A stretch of DNA of 34,791 bases. Origin: Marinilabilia rubra (GTDB lineage: Bacteria > Bacteroidota > Bacteroidia > Bacteroidales > Marinilabiliaceae). The stretch covers positions 1 to 34,791 of the forward strand of contig NZ_QEWP01000030.1 of the NCBI RefSeq assembly GCF_003121985.1, read 5' to 3'. The notes under the pieces are model-generated. The model made no database searches and was not told the DNA's origin. It worked only from the letters and a program-made list of their open reading frames with translations. Of the stretch, positions 27,150-34,791 are shown in pieces (position 1 is the stretch's first letter; the number at the start of each line of letters is the position of its first letter). The translations under genes and the position numbers were made by a program.

Positions 27150-29426
27150 ATGGCAGACAAGCTATACAGCAACAGAATTTTTTCATTTCTTCTTTTATGG
27201 CTTATTGTCACAAACCAATCATGGGCTCAAAAGGAGGAGTTTAAGGATATTGTTCTTTTAAACTCCTATCATCCTACCTTTAAATGGACCGTTGACATTA
27301 CCCGGGGCGTTTTAAATGAATTCTCCAATCCATCAGAATACCGTGTTTTCGTAGAGTACATGGACTCAAAAAGGTTTCAAAATGAAGCCTATCTTAAACA
27401 ACTCAGTCGTATTTACCTCCAAAAATACAGTAACACTACTATTGATGGAGTAATAATTAGTGATAACAATGCTTTTGACTTTTTCCTAAATTACGGAGAT
27501 AAAATATGGGGTGATGTTCCGGTTGCTTTTTGTGGGAACAACAGCATCCTTGAATATAAAAATCTGGATACCACGAGATTTAAAGGAGTCAAAGAACAAA
27601 TCAACATTGACAGTACTATCAATATTATCAAGTCCCTGCAGCCTGAATTAGAAGAACTCATTGTCATATCCGACTCTACTAATTCGGGTGAAATTTTCAG
27701 TAATCAATTCAAAAAAGCTGCTTCATCGCATCCCGACCTCAACTACAGCTTTCTAATTGCCAGGACCCCGGATCAGTTAAAAACGGATTTAAAAAGGAGG
27801 TGTTCAAAAAATAAAGCAATCTATTTGTTAAGTCTGTACATTGACCGGGAAGGCTTTCCCAGGGAAATGCTTCAGGAAGCACCCTTAATACTGAACAACT
27901 GTTACGTACCCATATATAGCAACTGGGATTTTCTGTTTGGAGATTTCATTACCGGAGGGTTGGTAATCAGGGGTAAAGATCAAGGTGAAAAAGCAGCCAA
28001 AATAATGAAAGACTTAATCAATGGCCGGCAAGTACCCCCCTGGCTTTCGGAAAACAGGGAAATCCTGGCATTTGATTACAAACAACTCAATAAAGCGGGG
28101 CTGAATTATTCCGGTTTAAAAGGAGAAGCAGTCCTTCTGAATAAACCAGAAAATCCTTTTGAGAAATACAAACAGGAACTTCTGGGAGTGGCATCTGTAT
28201 TGTCTTTTATGCTAATTACAATCCTGGCTTTACTTCGTGTCATCAATCAAAAGAAAATAGCAGAAGAACAGCTTAAGCAGAGTGAAAGCCGGCTTGAAAT
28301 GGCGCTTGAGGGTGCTAACGAAGGACTATGGGATCTTGATTTTACCAACTATGACGTTTTTCTCAGTCAACGATTTGCGCGTCTGCTAAAATATAGTAAT
28401 CCCAATGAATTAAATATTGGATTCACAAACTACGAAAATCTGTTCCATCCTTCTGATTTCCCTCAAATGATGGAAGCTTATGAAATGCATAAAACAGGCC
28501 ATTCCCCGCTATTTCACAGTGAGGCCCGGATGCTTACAAAAACCGGTCATTATATTTGGTTTTCTATCCACGGGAAGATCATTGAAACCGATGAAAATCA
28601 TGAACCTGTTCGAATGGTAGGAACGATCACCCAAATTCAATCGCAAAAAGAATTCGAAAACAAACTTAAAGAAGCCAAAGAGAGAGCTGAAGAAAGTGAC
28701 CGGTTAAAATCTGCCTTCCTGGCAAACATGTCGCATGAAATCCGCACCCCCATGAACGCCATACTCGGCTTTACCGACCTAATAATGAACGACATGATTA
28801 CCCCTGAAGAAGGAAAAAAATATCTTGAAGTTATAAAAAGCAGTGGCGAAAATCTTTTGAATATCATAAATGACATCATCGATATTTCAAAAATAGAATC
28901 AGGGCAGCTGAAAATAAAACAGGAAACTTTTGATCTTCACTCTTTACTGGGTGAATTGCAAGATATTTCAGAAAACCTCATATTTCAAGGCAGAAAACCC
29001 ATTGAAATAATCGTTCATAAAGGCAGTGAAAATAAAAACTTTTTCATCAAAACAGACCCATTCCGCTTACACCAGATCTTGCTTAACCTCCTGACCAACG
29101 CCATAAAATTCACAAAAACGGGACACATTGAGCTGGGTTACATCATTCTTGATAAAGGTGCCCTTCAGTTTTTTGTAAAAGACACCGGCCAGGGGATTGC
29201 TCCAAAGCACAGGAACATCATCTTCGAGCGTTTCAGACAAGTAGATGAAACTTCTATACGAAAATTTGGGGGAACCGGCTTGGGGTTAGCCATTACCAAA
29301 AGCCTGATATCAATGATGAAAGGTAATATATGGTTAGATTCGGAGGTGAATAAAGGTTCCAAATTTTACTTTTCCCTTCCCTGTGAGTTTAAGTTAAAAG
29401 AGCCTGACATACCTGCATCTTACTGA
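27150..29426 (+). CDS. Sensor histidine kinase with ABC-solute-binding-like periplasmic domain
   Basis: A 758-aa membrane kinase. A signal peptide (hydrophobic run ending in QSWAQ near residue 27) leads into a periplasmic domain of about 300 residues with the pattern of ABC_sub_bind/PBP1-like proteins (VLLNSYHPTFKWTVDITRG, IDGVIISDNNAFDF, FGDFITGGLVIRG). One membrane helix (about 346-366) is followed by a PAS domain (about 380-500), HisKA with H529 (MSHEIRTPMNA), and an ATPase domain (NLLTNAIKF, DTGQGIA, GTGLGLA). There is no receiver domain and no response regulator gene in the window. An in-frame TTG at 27120 would extend the protein by ten residues that spoil the signal peptide, so I use ATG at 27150. 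It diverges from the ABC/RND exporter locus, making that locus a plausible target, by position only. Confidence 0.9.
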   Translation: MADKLYSNRIFSFLLLWLIVTNQSWAQKEEFKDIVLLNSYHPTFKWTVDITRGVLNEFSNPSEYRVFVEYMDSKRFQNEAYLKQLSRIYLQKYSNTTIDGVIISDNNAFDFFLNYGDKIWGDVPVAFCGNNSILEYKNLDTTRFKGVKEQINIDSTINIIKSLQPELEELIVISDSTNSGEIFSNQFKKAASSHPDLNYSFLIARTPDQLKTDLKRRCSKNKAIYLLSLYIDREGFPREMLQEAPLILNNCYVPIYSNWDFLFGDFITGGLVIRGKDQGEKAAKIMKDLINGRQVPPWLSENREILAFDYKQLNKAGLNYSGLKGEAVLLNKPENPFEKYKQELLGVASVLSFMLITILALLRVINQKKIAEEQLKQSESRLEMALEGANEGLWDLDFTNYDVFLSQRFARLLKYSNPNELNIGFTNYENLFHPSDFPQMMEAYEMHKTGHSPLFHSEARMLTKTGHYIWFSIHGKIIETDENHEPVRMVGTITQIQSQKEFENKLKEAKERAEESDRLKSAFLANMSHEIRTPMNAILGFTDLIMNDMITPEEGKKYLEVIKSSGENLLNIINDIIDISKIESGQLKIKQETFDLHSLLGELQDISENLIFQGRKPIEIIVHKGSENKNFFIKTDPFRLHQILLNLLTNAIKFTKTGHIELGYIILDKGALQFFVKDTGQGIAPKHRNIIFERFRQVDETSIRKFGGTGLGLAITKSLISMMKGNIWLDSEVNKGSKFYFSLPCEFKLKEPDIPASY

Positions 29427-29564
29427 CAACTAACTTTAAATTAATTAATTCACCACCAGTCTGTTTGTTCCCGGACAGAGTAATTATAGAGACTTGTAAG
29501 CTCTCTGGAAAGGCTAATTCGAATAATTGGCAGAGATTGATTATTACAATAACCGGGTTTCAAT

Positions 29565-29572
29565 TATTTTTG
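29565..29572 (+). promoter_or_regulatory. Candidate -7 box (TATTTTTG) for rsmE
   Basis: TATTTTTG matches TAnnTTTG fully and ends 22 bases before the ATG of rsmE, giving a leader of roughly 15 bases. Nothing matching TTTG stands at the standard -33 distance. Confidence 0.5.
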
Positions 29573-29594
29573 CAGCCAAACAACACAAAATCTA

Positions 29595-30314
29595 ATGCAA
29601 ATTTTTTACGATCCTGACATATCAACCAATGGGGGTTTTCTCAATGAGGAAGAAGCAAAACACTGCGTAAAAGTACTAAGGCACAAACCCGGAGACAAAA
29701 TATTTGTCATTGACGGCAAAGGGTCCCGTTTTCACTGTGAAATAGCGGAAACTTCTTCCAAAACTTGCAGGTTAACCATTTTAGACACAGAAAAAGCACC
29801 AGCTGTGGAAGGGAAATGCCATATTGCAATTGCTCCAACAAAAAGCAATGACAGATTTGAATGGTTTCTTGAAAAATCTACGGAGATTGGTATTGACAAG
29901 ATTACACCTTTACTTTGCAAGCAATCTGAAAGAAAAAGAATCAAAATTCCCAGACTTGAACGGGTTTTAACTGCTGCTACTAAACAATCCCTGAGGTTGT
30001 GGAAGCCTGACATCACAGAACTGACCGACATCAAAGATTTTTTGAACTCAGACCACCAGGAAAAATACAAGTTCATTGCCCACTGTGAGGGGAAAGACAG
30101 AAAAGAACTTTTCAACGAACTTCAAAAGAGAGACAATCATGAAGATGTTCTGATTTTAATTGGACCGGAAGGGGATTTTACAAAGGAAGAAATTGAAACT
30201 GCCCTGTCAAAAGGATTTCAACCTGTCTCTCTTGGGAAAAACAGATTAAGAACAGAAACTGCCGGAATAGCAGCTTGCATGGCCATTCAATTAACCAGTT
30301 CGTATTACAAATAA
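29595..30314 (+). CDS. rsmE: 16S rRNA (uracil(1498)-N(3))-methyltransferase
   Basis: A 239-aa SPOUT-class enzyme that methylates N3 of U1498 of 16S rRNA in the assembled small subunit, using SAM. An N-terminal PUA-like domain (1-70, with HCVKVLRHKPGD at 23-34) precedes the knotted SAM-binding domain. Diagnostic motifs are EKSTEIGI (93-100), AATKQSLR (127-134), LIGPEGDFTKEE (188-199) and SLGKNRLRTETAG (212-224), the last forming the trefoil knot. Length is normal for the family. Its last ten bases overlap the 3' end of the convergent Rrf2 gene. Confidence 0.96.
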   Translation: MQIFYDPDISTNGGFLNEEEAKHCVKVLRHKPGDKIFVIDGKGSRFHCEIAETSSKTCRLTILDTEKAPAVEGKCHIAIAPTKSNDRFEWFLEKSTEIGIDKITPLLCKQSERKRIKIPRLERVLTAATKQSLRLWKPDITELTDIKDFLNSDHQEKYKFIAHCEGKDRKELFNELQKRDNHEDVLILIGPEGDFTKEEIETALSKGFQPVSLGKNRLRTETAGIAACMAIQLTSSYYK

Positions 30315-30703
30315 TCCTGGAGGGTTTTTCCTTCAAGAAATTCTTTAATTTCACCTGACATTCTTAGCGAAAGATCACCTAATAAACACTCCCCAAACGG
30401 ACAAACATCCCTGTCCATAGGGCAGGTTTGAACGGCAAGAGGGCCCTCAATGGCTTCATAGATATCAAGCAAAGAGATGTCTTTAGGCAGTTTTTTCAGG
30501 ATAAATCCCCCTGAAGGACCTCGATTGGATGAAACAAATCCCCTTTTGGAAAGTCGTTGCATTATTTTGGCAACATGATGACGGGAACTACCTATAAATT
30601 CGGATATTTTGGCAACATTAACGACCTCATCCGAGCGGGCAATTAAAACCATACTATGCAAACCAATTGAAGCGGCCTCTGTTAAGGCAACAATTCCAGA
30701 CAT
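30305..30703 (-). CDS. Rrf2-family transcriptional regulator with three conserved cysteines
   Basis: A 132-aa dimeric winged-helix repressor/sensor of the IscR/NsrR/RirA family. The DNA-binding part holds NVAKISEFIGSSRHHVAKIMQRLSKRGFVSSNRGPSGGF-type sequence (residues 29-67), the hallmark of Rrf2. C94, C101 and C106 (spacing C-x6-C-x4-C) lie in the usual cluster-binding loop, so it probably holds an iron-sulfur cluster and senses iron, redox state or nitric oxide. The spacing is slightly different from IscR (x5/x5). A TAnnTTTG box and an 11-bp inverted repeat lie upstream. The 3' end overlaps rsmE by ten bases tail to tail. Target genes cannot be named. Confidence 0.9.
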   Translation of the reverse strand: MSGIVALTEAASIGLHSMVLIARSDEVVNVAKISEFIGSSRHHVAKIMQRLSKRGFVSSNRGPSGGFILKKLPKDISLLDIYEAIEGPLAVQTCPMDRDVCPFGECLLGDLSLRMSGEIKEFLEGKTLQDYL

Positions 30704-30731
30704 GTGATAAACATTAATACTATGAACATCA

Positions 30732-30739
30732 CAAATGTA
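30732..30739 (-). promoter_or_regulatory. Candidate -7 box (TACATTTG) for the Rrf2 gene
   Basis: The minus strand reads TACATTTG, a full match to TAnnTTTG, about 28 bases before the start codon at 30703. The right place for -33 contains no TTTG and instead abuts the 11-bp inverted repeat at 30757-30797, so the promoter may depend on a regulator. Confidence 0.5.
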
Positions 30740-30756
30740 ACAATATTTATAAAAAA

Positions 30757-30797
30757 TTTAATCCGCAAGTTGAGTTTTTCCCAAAATGCGGATTAAA
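30757..30797 (-). terminator. Perfect 11-bp inverted repeat: pfp terminator and/or Rrf2 operator
   Basis: TTTAATCCGCA (30757-30767) and TGCGGATTAAA (30787-30797) pair exactly around a 19-base loop. Read on the minus strand it lies 24 bases past the pfp stop and is followed at once by six Ts (30751-30756), the form of a factor-independent terminator, although the loop is long. It also sits immediately upstream of the -7 box of the Rrf2 gene, covering about -32 to -72, where an operator could be. Both uses are possible. Confidence 0.6.
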
Positions 30798-30820
30798 AAT
30801 ATTCTTTTGTAAACTATTTA

Positions 30821-32464
30821 TTACTTCTCGAGCTGAAGTGTTTTGGTCGTTTGATCACAAACTTCGCTTGGCCCGAAATACTGAATGGGCCCGGGATAAA
30901 CATATTGAGTATTTTGAGCCCAGGCTGTACGGTTTTCAACCAAAGTCTGATATGGCTTGTCATCAAGCTTAACAAGAGCCTTCTGAATAACCGGCTTCAT
31001 AGCCCCGTGACGACGCTCCATATTCATCAGCATGGTAACAGGAACACCTCCTGCAACCCACTCTTCAGCAGGGGCCGTAAGGTTACGAACAGACGCCATA
31101 TAACCGGTTTTTCCATCTGCAATAAGCACTGCGGCTGTATTACCTAAGGAATAAGTATAATCGGCATCAAAGTTTGAAGGAGCTGCACAACGTCCCTCAT
31201 ATCCAAAAAAGTGGGCCTGGCCTTTAAATTTACCATTGAACTTACCCTCTTTTTTCAGCTTTTTAACTTTGGCCTTAACCATGTCAATCAGAAGCTTTTC
31301 GGTATCAATCATCGACACCTGAACGTTTCCGTGCGGGTCACGATCAAGGAGTAACTGATTGGCAAAGCTGTTAGGCAATTTAGTAAATACATCCGAAGAG
31401 TCAGCAGACAGTTTTTCGGCTACAAATTCGCGACGCTCCTTATTGCTTTCAAGGGCATTCACCTCATCCTCATACTTTGCAAGCATATCGTTAAGTTCGG
31501 CAATCAAAGCTTTCATTGCAGGGATGAACTCAACCAGGCCTTCAGGAATGAGAACAGTTCCGAAATTCTCGTCATTTTCGGCACGTTTCACAACCACATC
31601 CACAATCTGATCCACAACCTGATCCAAGGTCATATTTTTGGCTTCAACTTCTTCTGAAACAATAGCCACGTTAGGCTGCGTCTGAAGTGCACATTCCAAA
31701 GCAATGTGAGAAGCTGAACGTCCCATCAACTTAATGAAATGGTAGTATTTTTTAGCAGAGTTGGCGTCACGCTGAATATTACCAATCAGCTCGCTGTAAA
31801 CTTTACAGGCAGTATCAAAACCAAAAGATGTTTCTATCATATCGGTTTTCAAGTCACCATCAATGGTTTTAGGAACACCGATAACCTGTACACCTGCATC
31901 TTTAGCTGCGAAGTATTCAGCCAAAACAGCCGCATTGGTATTGGAATCATCACCACCAATAATAACAAGTGCGCTAATTCCCAATTTCTTGCAGTTCTCA
32001 AGAGTCTGGTCGAACTGAGCTTCTTCTTCAAGTTTTGTACGTCCTGAACCAATAATATCAAACCCTCCGGTATTGCGGTAGTGATCAATAACATCAGAAG
32101 TCAGCTCCTGATATTCATTGTCAGTCAATCCACTGGGCCCTCCCAGAAAACCATACAATTTACTATCACTATTCTGACTTTTCAACCCGTCGAACAATCC
32201 GGAAATAACGTTATGACCTCCGGGAGCCTGACCACCTGACAAAATAACCCCGACATTAATGGCCGGATAGTCTTTTTTCTCATCAGAGGCTTCGAAAGAC
32301 AAAACAGGCATCCCATAAGTATTGGGGAACATCTTGGCAATTTCAGCCTGATCAGCAACCGATTCGGTTTTGTTTCCTTCAACAACTTTTACTCCGCCTT
32401 TTAATGAAACAGGCACTTTGGGAACATATTTTTCCCGCGCAATCTGTAGTGGACTTTTGATCAT
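30821..32464 (-). CDS. pfp: Pyrophosphate-fructose 6-phosphate 1-phosphotransferase (long type)
   Basis: A 547-aa enzyme of the long PPi-PFK clade, interconverting fructose 6-phosphate and fructose 1,6-bisphosphate with pyrophosphate as phosphoryl donor, reversible and so usable in both glycolysis and gluconeogenesis. Active-site motifs are [10 protein letters not shown] (76-85), GGDDS (170-174) and PKTIDGD (198-204), with D202 the likely catalytic base. D173 and K199 stand where ATP-PFKs have glycines (Gly104 and Gly124 in the E. coli enzyme), the established signature of PPi dependence. [15 protein letters not shown] also fits. It diverges from a second PFK 744 bases away. A T-rich hairpin follows the stop. 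Confidence 0.95.
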   Translation of the reverse strand: MIKSPLQIAREKYVPKVPVSLKGGVKVVEGNKTESVADQAEIAKMFPNTYGMPVLSFEASDEKKDYPAINVGVILSGGQAPGGHNVISGLFDGLKSQNSDSKLYGFLGGPSGLTDNEYQELTSDVIDHYRNTGGFDIIGSGRTKLEEEAQFDQTLENCKKLGISALVIIGGDDSNTNAAVLAEYFAAKDAGVQVIGVPKTIDGDLKTDMIETSFGFDTACKVYSELIGNIQRDANSAKKYYHFIKLMGRSASHIALECALQTQPNVAIVSEEVEAKNMTLDQVVDQIVDVVVKRAENDENFGTVLIPEGLVEFIPAMKALIAELNDMLAKYEDEVNALESNKERREFVAEKLSADSSDVFTKLPNSFANQLLLDRDPHGNVQVSMIDTEKLLIDMVKAKVKKLKKEGKFNGKFKGQAHFFGYEGRCAAPSNFDADYTYSLGNTAAVLIADGKTGYMASVRNLTAPAEEWVAGGVPVTMLMNMERRHGAMKPVIQKALVKLDDKPYQTLVENRTAWAQNTQYVYPGPIQYFGPSEVCDQTTKTLQLEK

Positions 32465-33208
32465 CGTCTAAGTATATTTATGAGATTTCTAAACAATTAA
32501 TTCGTTATTGCAACCTGATGTAATGGCCATTAAATCGCCATAGACTGGACGCTTTACAATTTTGCAAGCATCAACACAAAGGATAAAAAAAACAGATTTC
32601 AGGCTCTGAAAGCCTTCCCCCCGAAAGCTTTCACTGCATTAATCAGCGTTTAAAACATCATTTCACTGATAAATTAAAAGCAAAATACTGCCAAAAACTC
32701 ATCATTATAACAAGCTGATTTATTGTCGTGCAAATTTGTGAATATTTTTTCAGAATAGAAAAGCCCCACCCTATTAATTAACAATTCATAAGCAAATTAA
32801 GGACTTCCGAAGGACCGGTAAGCAAAGTCCGCCTATAAAACAAACATCAAAAGTTTCAATTATATCAACCACTTTCTTGATAATTAATTTTTTATCCACT
32901 AACTTGAATTAATAGATCGTTAGTCCCGATGCTTCGGGATAGATATGAGATGTGAAACAAATATTACAATACTGAAATCCTGCGCATTAGCCTAAATCAA
33001 AGCATACTTGCAAACAATTGTAAAAGTTTTACGGAGTATTGTTGAATAATCAGTTCCTACAAAAAGAAGTATGGGCTAAAACATTGAGGTAAATATGATC
33101 AACATAATCGATTCTGACAAAAAACAAATTCTTCGAATGCCAGGTAGATAAAACAAGCCTACCCTTTAAATCAATCATTTCAATCAATAATCCCTAAAAT
33201 GAAAAAAC
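32465..33208. other. Long divergent intergenic region between the two phosphofructokinase genes
   Basis: 744 bases without a convincing gene. It contains a short hairpin (32924-32939), the palindrome AATGGCCATT near 32523, and long AT-rich stretches. No full TAnnTTTG match was found before either gene. The length is generous for two ordinary promoters, so a small RNA or decayed sequence could be hidden here, but nothing in the sequence shows it. Confidence 0.5.
32924..32939. repeat. Short hairpin TCCCGA-N4-TCGGGA, copy 2
   Basis: Same 6-bp stem and loop length as at 22223-22240, with loop TGCT in place of ACCA. Conservation of the stem but not of the loop suggests a dispersed small palindrome. 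Confidence 0.6.
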
Positions 33209-34426
33209 ATGAGCAACAAGGGCAATCATCCAAAAACCATAGGCATCCTCACCGGTGGTGGCGATGTTCCGGGACTAAACCCGGCCATTAGAGCAACAAC
33301 ATTGAGAGCTGTTAGAGAAGGATACAAAGTAATTGGTATAAAAAACGGATGGAAAGGTATTATTTCAATTGATCCTTCAAAGTCATTTGATGAACAGGAG
33401 TATTGTTTCCATTTGGACGAAAAAGCTGTTACAAAAATTGGCCGCACCGGAGGTACCTTTTTGCACTCCAGCCGAACAAAAGCCGACAAGGTAAGCCTCA
33501 AAGACATTCCGGACCACCTCAAAGGAAAATACACGGCCGAAATCAACGATTTAACAGAGGAAGCCCTCACCAACATCAAATACCTGGGATTGGATTATTT
33601 AATTCCCATAGGCGGAGACGATACTTTAAGTTATGGCTTCCGTCTTCACAAAGAAGGGATTAAAGTAATTGCCATCCCCAAAACCATGGACGGCGATGTT
33701 CCCGGCACTGAATATTGCATCGGTTTCAGCACCTGTGTTACAAGAACCATAGAGTTGACTCATGAACTCCGTACCTGTGCCGGCTCGCATGAGCGATTTC
33801 TGGTATTGGAGGTATTTGGACGAAATGCAGGATTTTCAGCGTTATTGCCCACTGTAGGGGGAGCAGCCGACCGCTGTGTGATTCCCGAACATCCGTTTAA
33901 CATGGAACACCTCACAGCTCTGATGGTGGAAGATCGAAACAATAACCCAAGCAAATATGCTGTATTATTAGTGTCAGAAGGTGCACACATCATAGGTGGC
34001 GGAGAAGTTTTTGCAAGCCATGAAACCGATAATTTCGGACATAAAAAACTAGGGGGCGTTGGAGAAATGGTAGGAAGTCAGCTTAAAAAGATTTCACCCA
34101 AATTCAACAATGGCAAAGAAATCAACATTATCAACCAGAAGCTGGGTTACCTGGTACGTTCAGGGCAGCCTGATGCACTAGATTCTATTGTTCCCACAGC
34201 CTATGGGAATCTTGCGCTTGATCTTATTGCCAAAGGTATTTCTGGCCAAATGGTATGTATTCGTGATGGTCAGTATGGTTACACTCCCATCGATGCGGTA
34301 AAAAAAGACGAAAAAGGTGAAAGCATTAAAAAGGTTAATGTTGAAAAATTTTATGACACCAACCGTTACCGCCCAATTTATCAAAACCTGATAGGTGATC
34401 CCATGCTAATTATGACAAGGGATTGA
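33209..34426 (+). CDS. Phosphofructokinase-family enzyme, predicted PPi-dependent
   Basis: A 405-aa PFK. GILTGGGDVPGLNPAIR (12-28) is the first nucleotide/PPi loop, GGDDT (135-139) and PKTMDGD (157-163) the second and third, with D161 the likely catalytic base. D138 and K158 occupy the two positions that decide the phosphate donor and point to pyrophosphate instead of ATP. MGR-type substrate motif is replaced by VFGRNAGFSAL (about 199-209), close to the family pattern. Length is nearer to the single-domain clade common in anaerobes and actinobacteria than to the long enzyme at 30821-32464. ATG at 33209 is chosen because an upstream ATG (33199) is in another frame. Databases often label such proteins ATP-dependent 6-phosphofructokinase; the residues argue otherwise. 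Confidence 0.88.
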   Translation: MSNKGNHPKTIGILTGGGDVPGLNPAIRATTLRAVREGYKVIGIKNGWKGIISIDPSKSFDEQEYCFHLDEKAVTKIGRTGGTFLHSSRTKADKVSLKDIPDHLKGKYTAEINDLTEEALTNIKYLGLDYLIPIGGDDTLSYGFRLHKEGIKVIAIPKTMDGDVPGTEYCIGFSTCVTRTIELTHELRTCAGSHERFLVLEVFGRNAGFSALLPTVGGAADRCVIPEHPFNMEHLTALMVEDRNNNPSKYAVLLVSEGAHIIGGGEVFASHETDNFGHKKLGGVGEMVGSQLKKISPKFNNGKEINIINQKLGYLVRSGQPDALDSIVPTAYGNLALDLIAKGISGQMVCIRDGQYGYTPIDAVKKDEKGESIKKVNVEKFYDTNRYRPIYQNLIGDPMLIMTRD

Positions 34427-34791
34427 AGGTAAATGAATAGTGGATAGTTGTTAGTCGTTAGAATTCATTGGTTGATGGTAAGTAATCTGTTAAAAATGAG
34501 AAGTGAAAGCATGGAGCAGAGAAGACCCCGGATGAATCCCCGGGGAATTTACTTCGAAGCAACGGAGGCTAACCCAAAAGTCCAAATTAAATGTCATTCT
34601 GAGTGCCTACCCCAAATAATCTTGAAGAATAATGCGGATATGACAAGGCGAATGCCTCGTCCCCAAAGGGCATAGCCGTCAGGCTTACAAAGCCTAAGTG
34701 CTTGATTTGAAGATTGGTAAACAGACGCAACTCACCCCTTTCGGGATGATAGTCGAATTTTCTTCATATATTTGCTGTGATTTATTTAACA
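34427..34791. other. Non-coding right edge with degenerate repeats
   Basis: 365 bases after the PFK gene. It has GC-rich palindromic scraps (CCCCGG-ATGAAT-CCCCGGGG near 34528), a TGTCATTCTGAGTG motif (about 34590-34603) of a kind often seen between genes in this phylum, and a fragment related to the left-edge repeat at 34668-34685. The short open frame here is crossed by these repeats and shows no protein-like pattern. The window may cut a feature that continues to the right. Confidence 0.5.
34668..34685. repeat. 18-bp inverted match to the left-edge palindromic repeat
   Basis: GGGCATAGCCGTCAGGCT is the exact reverse complement of 109-126, the beginning of the left repeat copy next to the transposase. 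Similar sequence is not present at the start of the right copy (897). It suggests that repeats of this family are dispersed in the genome in both orientations. Confidence 0.65.

Noticed and set aside
1-34791. CRISPR arrays, tRNA or rRNA genes
   Set aside because: No regularly spaced short repeats were seen, and no tRNA cloverleaf or rRNA sequence was recognised by eye; a covariance search was not possible.

Overview
The window looks like a chromosomal segment of an AT-rich member of the Bacteroidota, most likely the Bacteroidales/Marinilabiliales side. The grounds are promoter-like TAnnTTTG boxes close to starts, a giant two-component hybrid sensor with a periplasmic propeller, a long PPi-type phosphofructokinase, an IS200-like transposase set among GC-rich palindromes, and weak Shine-Dalgarno signals. 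No rRNA, tRNA, CRISPR array or phage gene was recognised.

Layout. At 1-1200 a small HUH (Y1) transposase lies between two direct copies of a ~280 bp palindromic repeat. At 1228-4414 (minus) purB is followed by an MsbA-like exporter. At 4959-8774 (plus) is a 1271-aa hybrid sensor ending in a receiver domain, without the usual AraC output. At 9195-10658 (plus) is a B12-binding-type radical SAM protein. A ~170 bp near-palindromic MITE-like element fills the gap to the next, convergent gene.

The centre of interest is 10844-26909, all on the minus strand and read from high to low coordinates: ABC ATPase; ABC-2 permease fused to an M1-peptidase-like domain without HExxH and a golvesin-like C-terminal domain; TolC-type outer membrane factor; membrane fusion protein; RND permease; a second RND permease fused to an ABC ATPase; and a small ABC-2 permease. 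The four genes from the outer membrane factor to the RND-ABC fusion overlap or nearly touch. In the fusion the ATPase domain itself appears to be split: its first strand with the A-loop tyrosine (Y1112) precedes a roughly 175-residue block with four membrane segments, and the Walker A loop follows at about residue 1315. The locus therefore looks like a compound envelope exporter combining proton-driven RND and ATP-driven ABC parts. Its substrate cannot be told from sequence.

At 27150-29426 a sensor histidine kinase with a solute-binding-like periplasmic domain diverges from this locus. Then come rsmE (plus), an Rrf2-type regulator with three cysteines (minus, overlapping the end of rsmE), and two divergent phosphofructokinases (30821-32464 minus; 33209-34426 plus), both carrying the Asp/Lys pair typical of PPi-dependent enzymes. 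The right edge is non-coding and carries a fragment of the repeat seen at the left edge, in inverted orientation.
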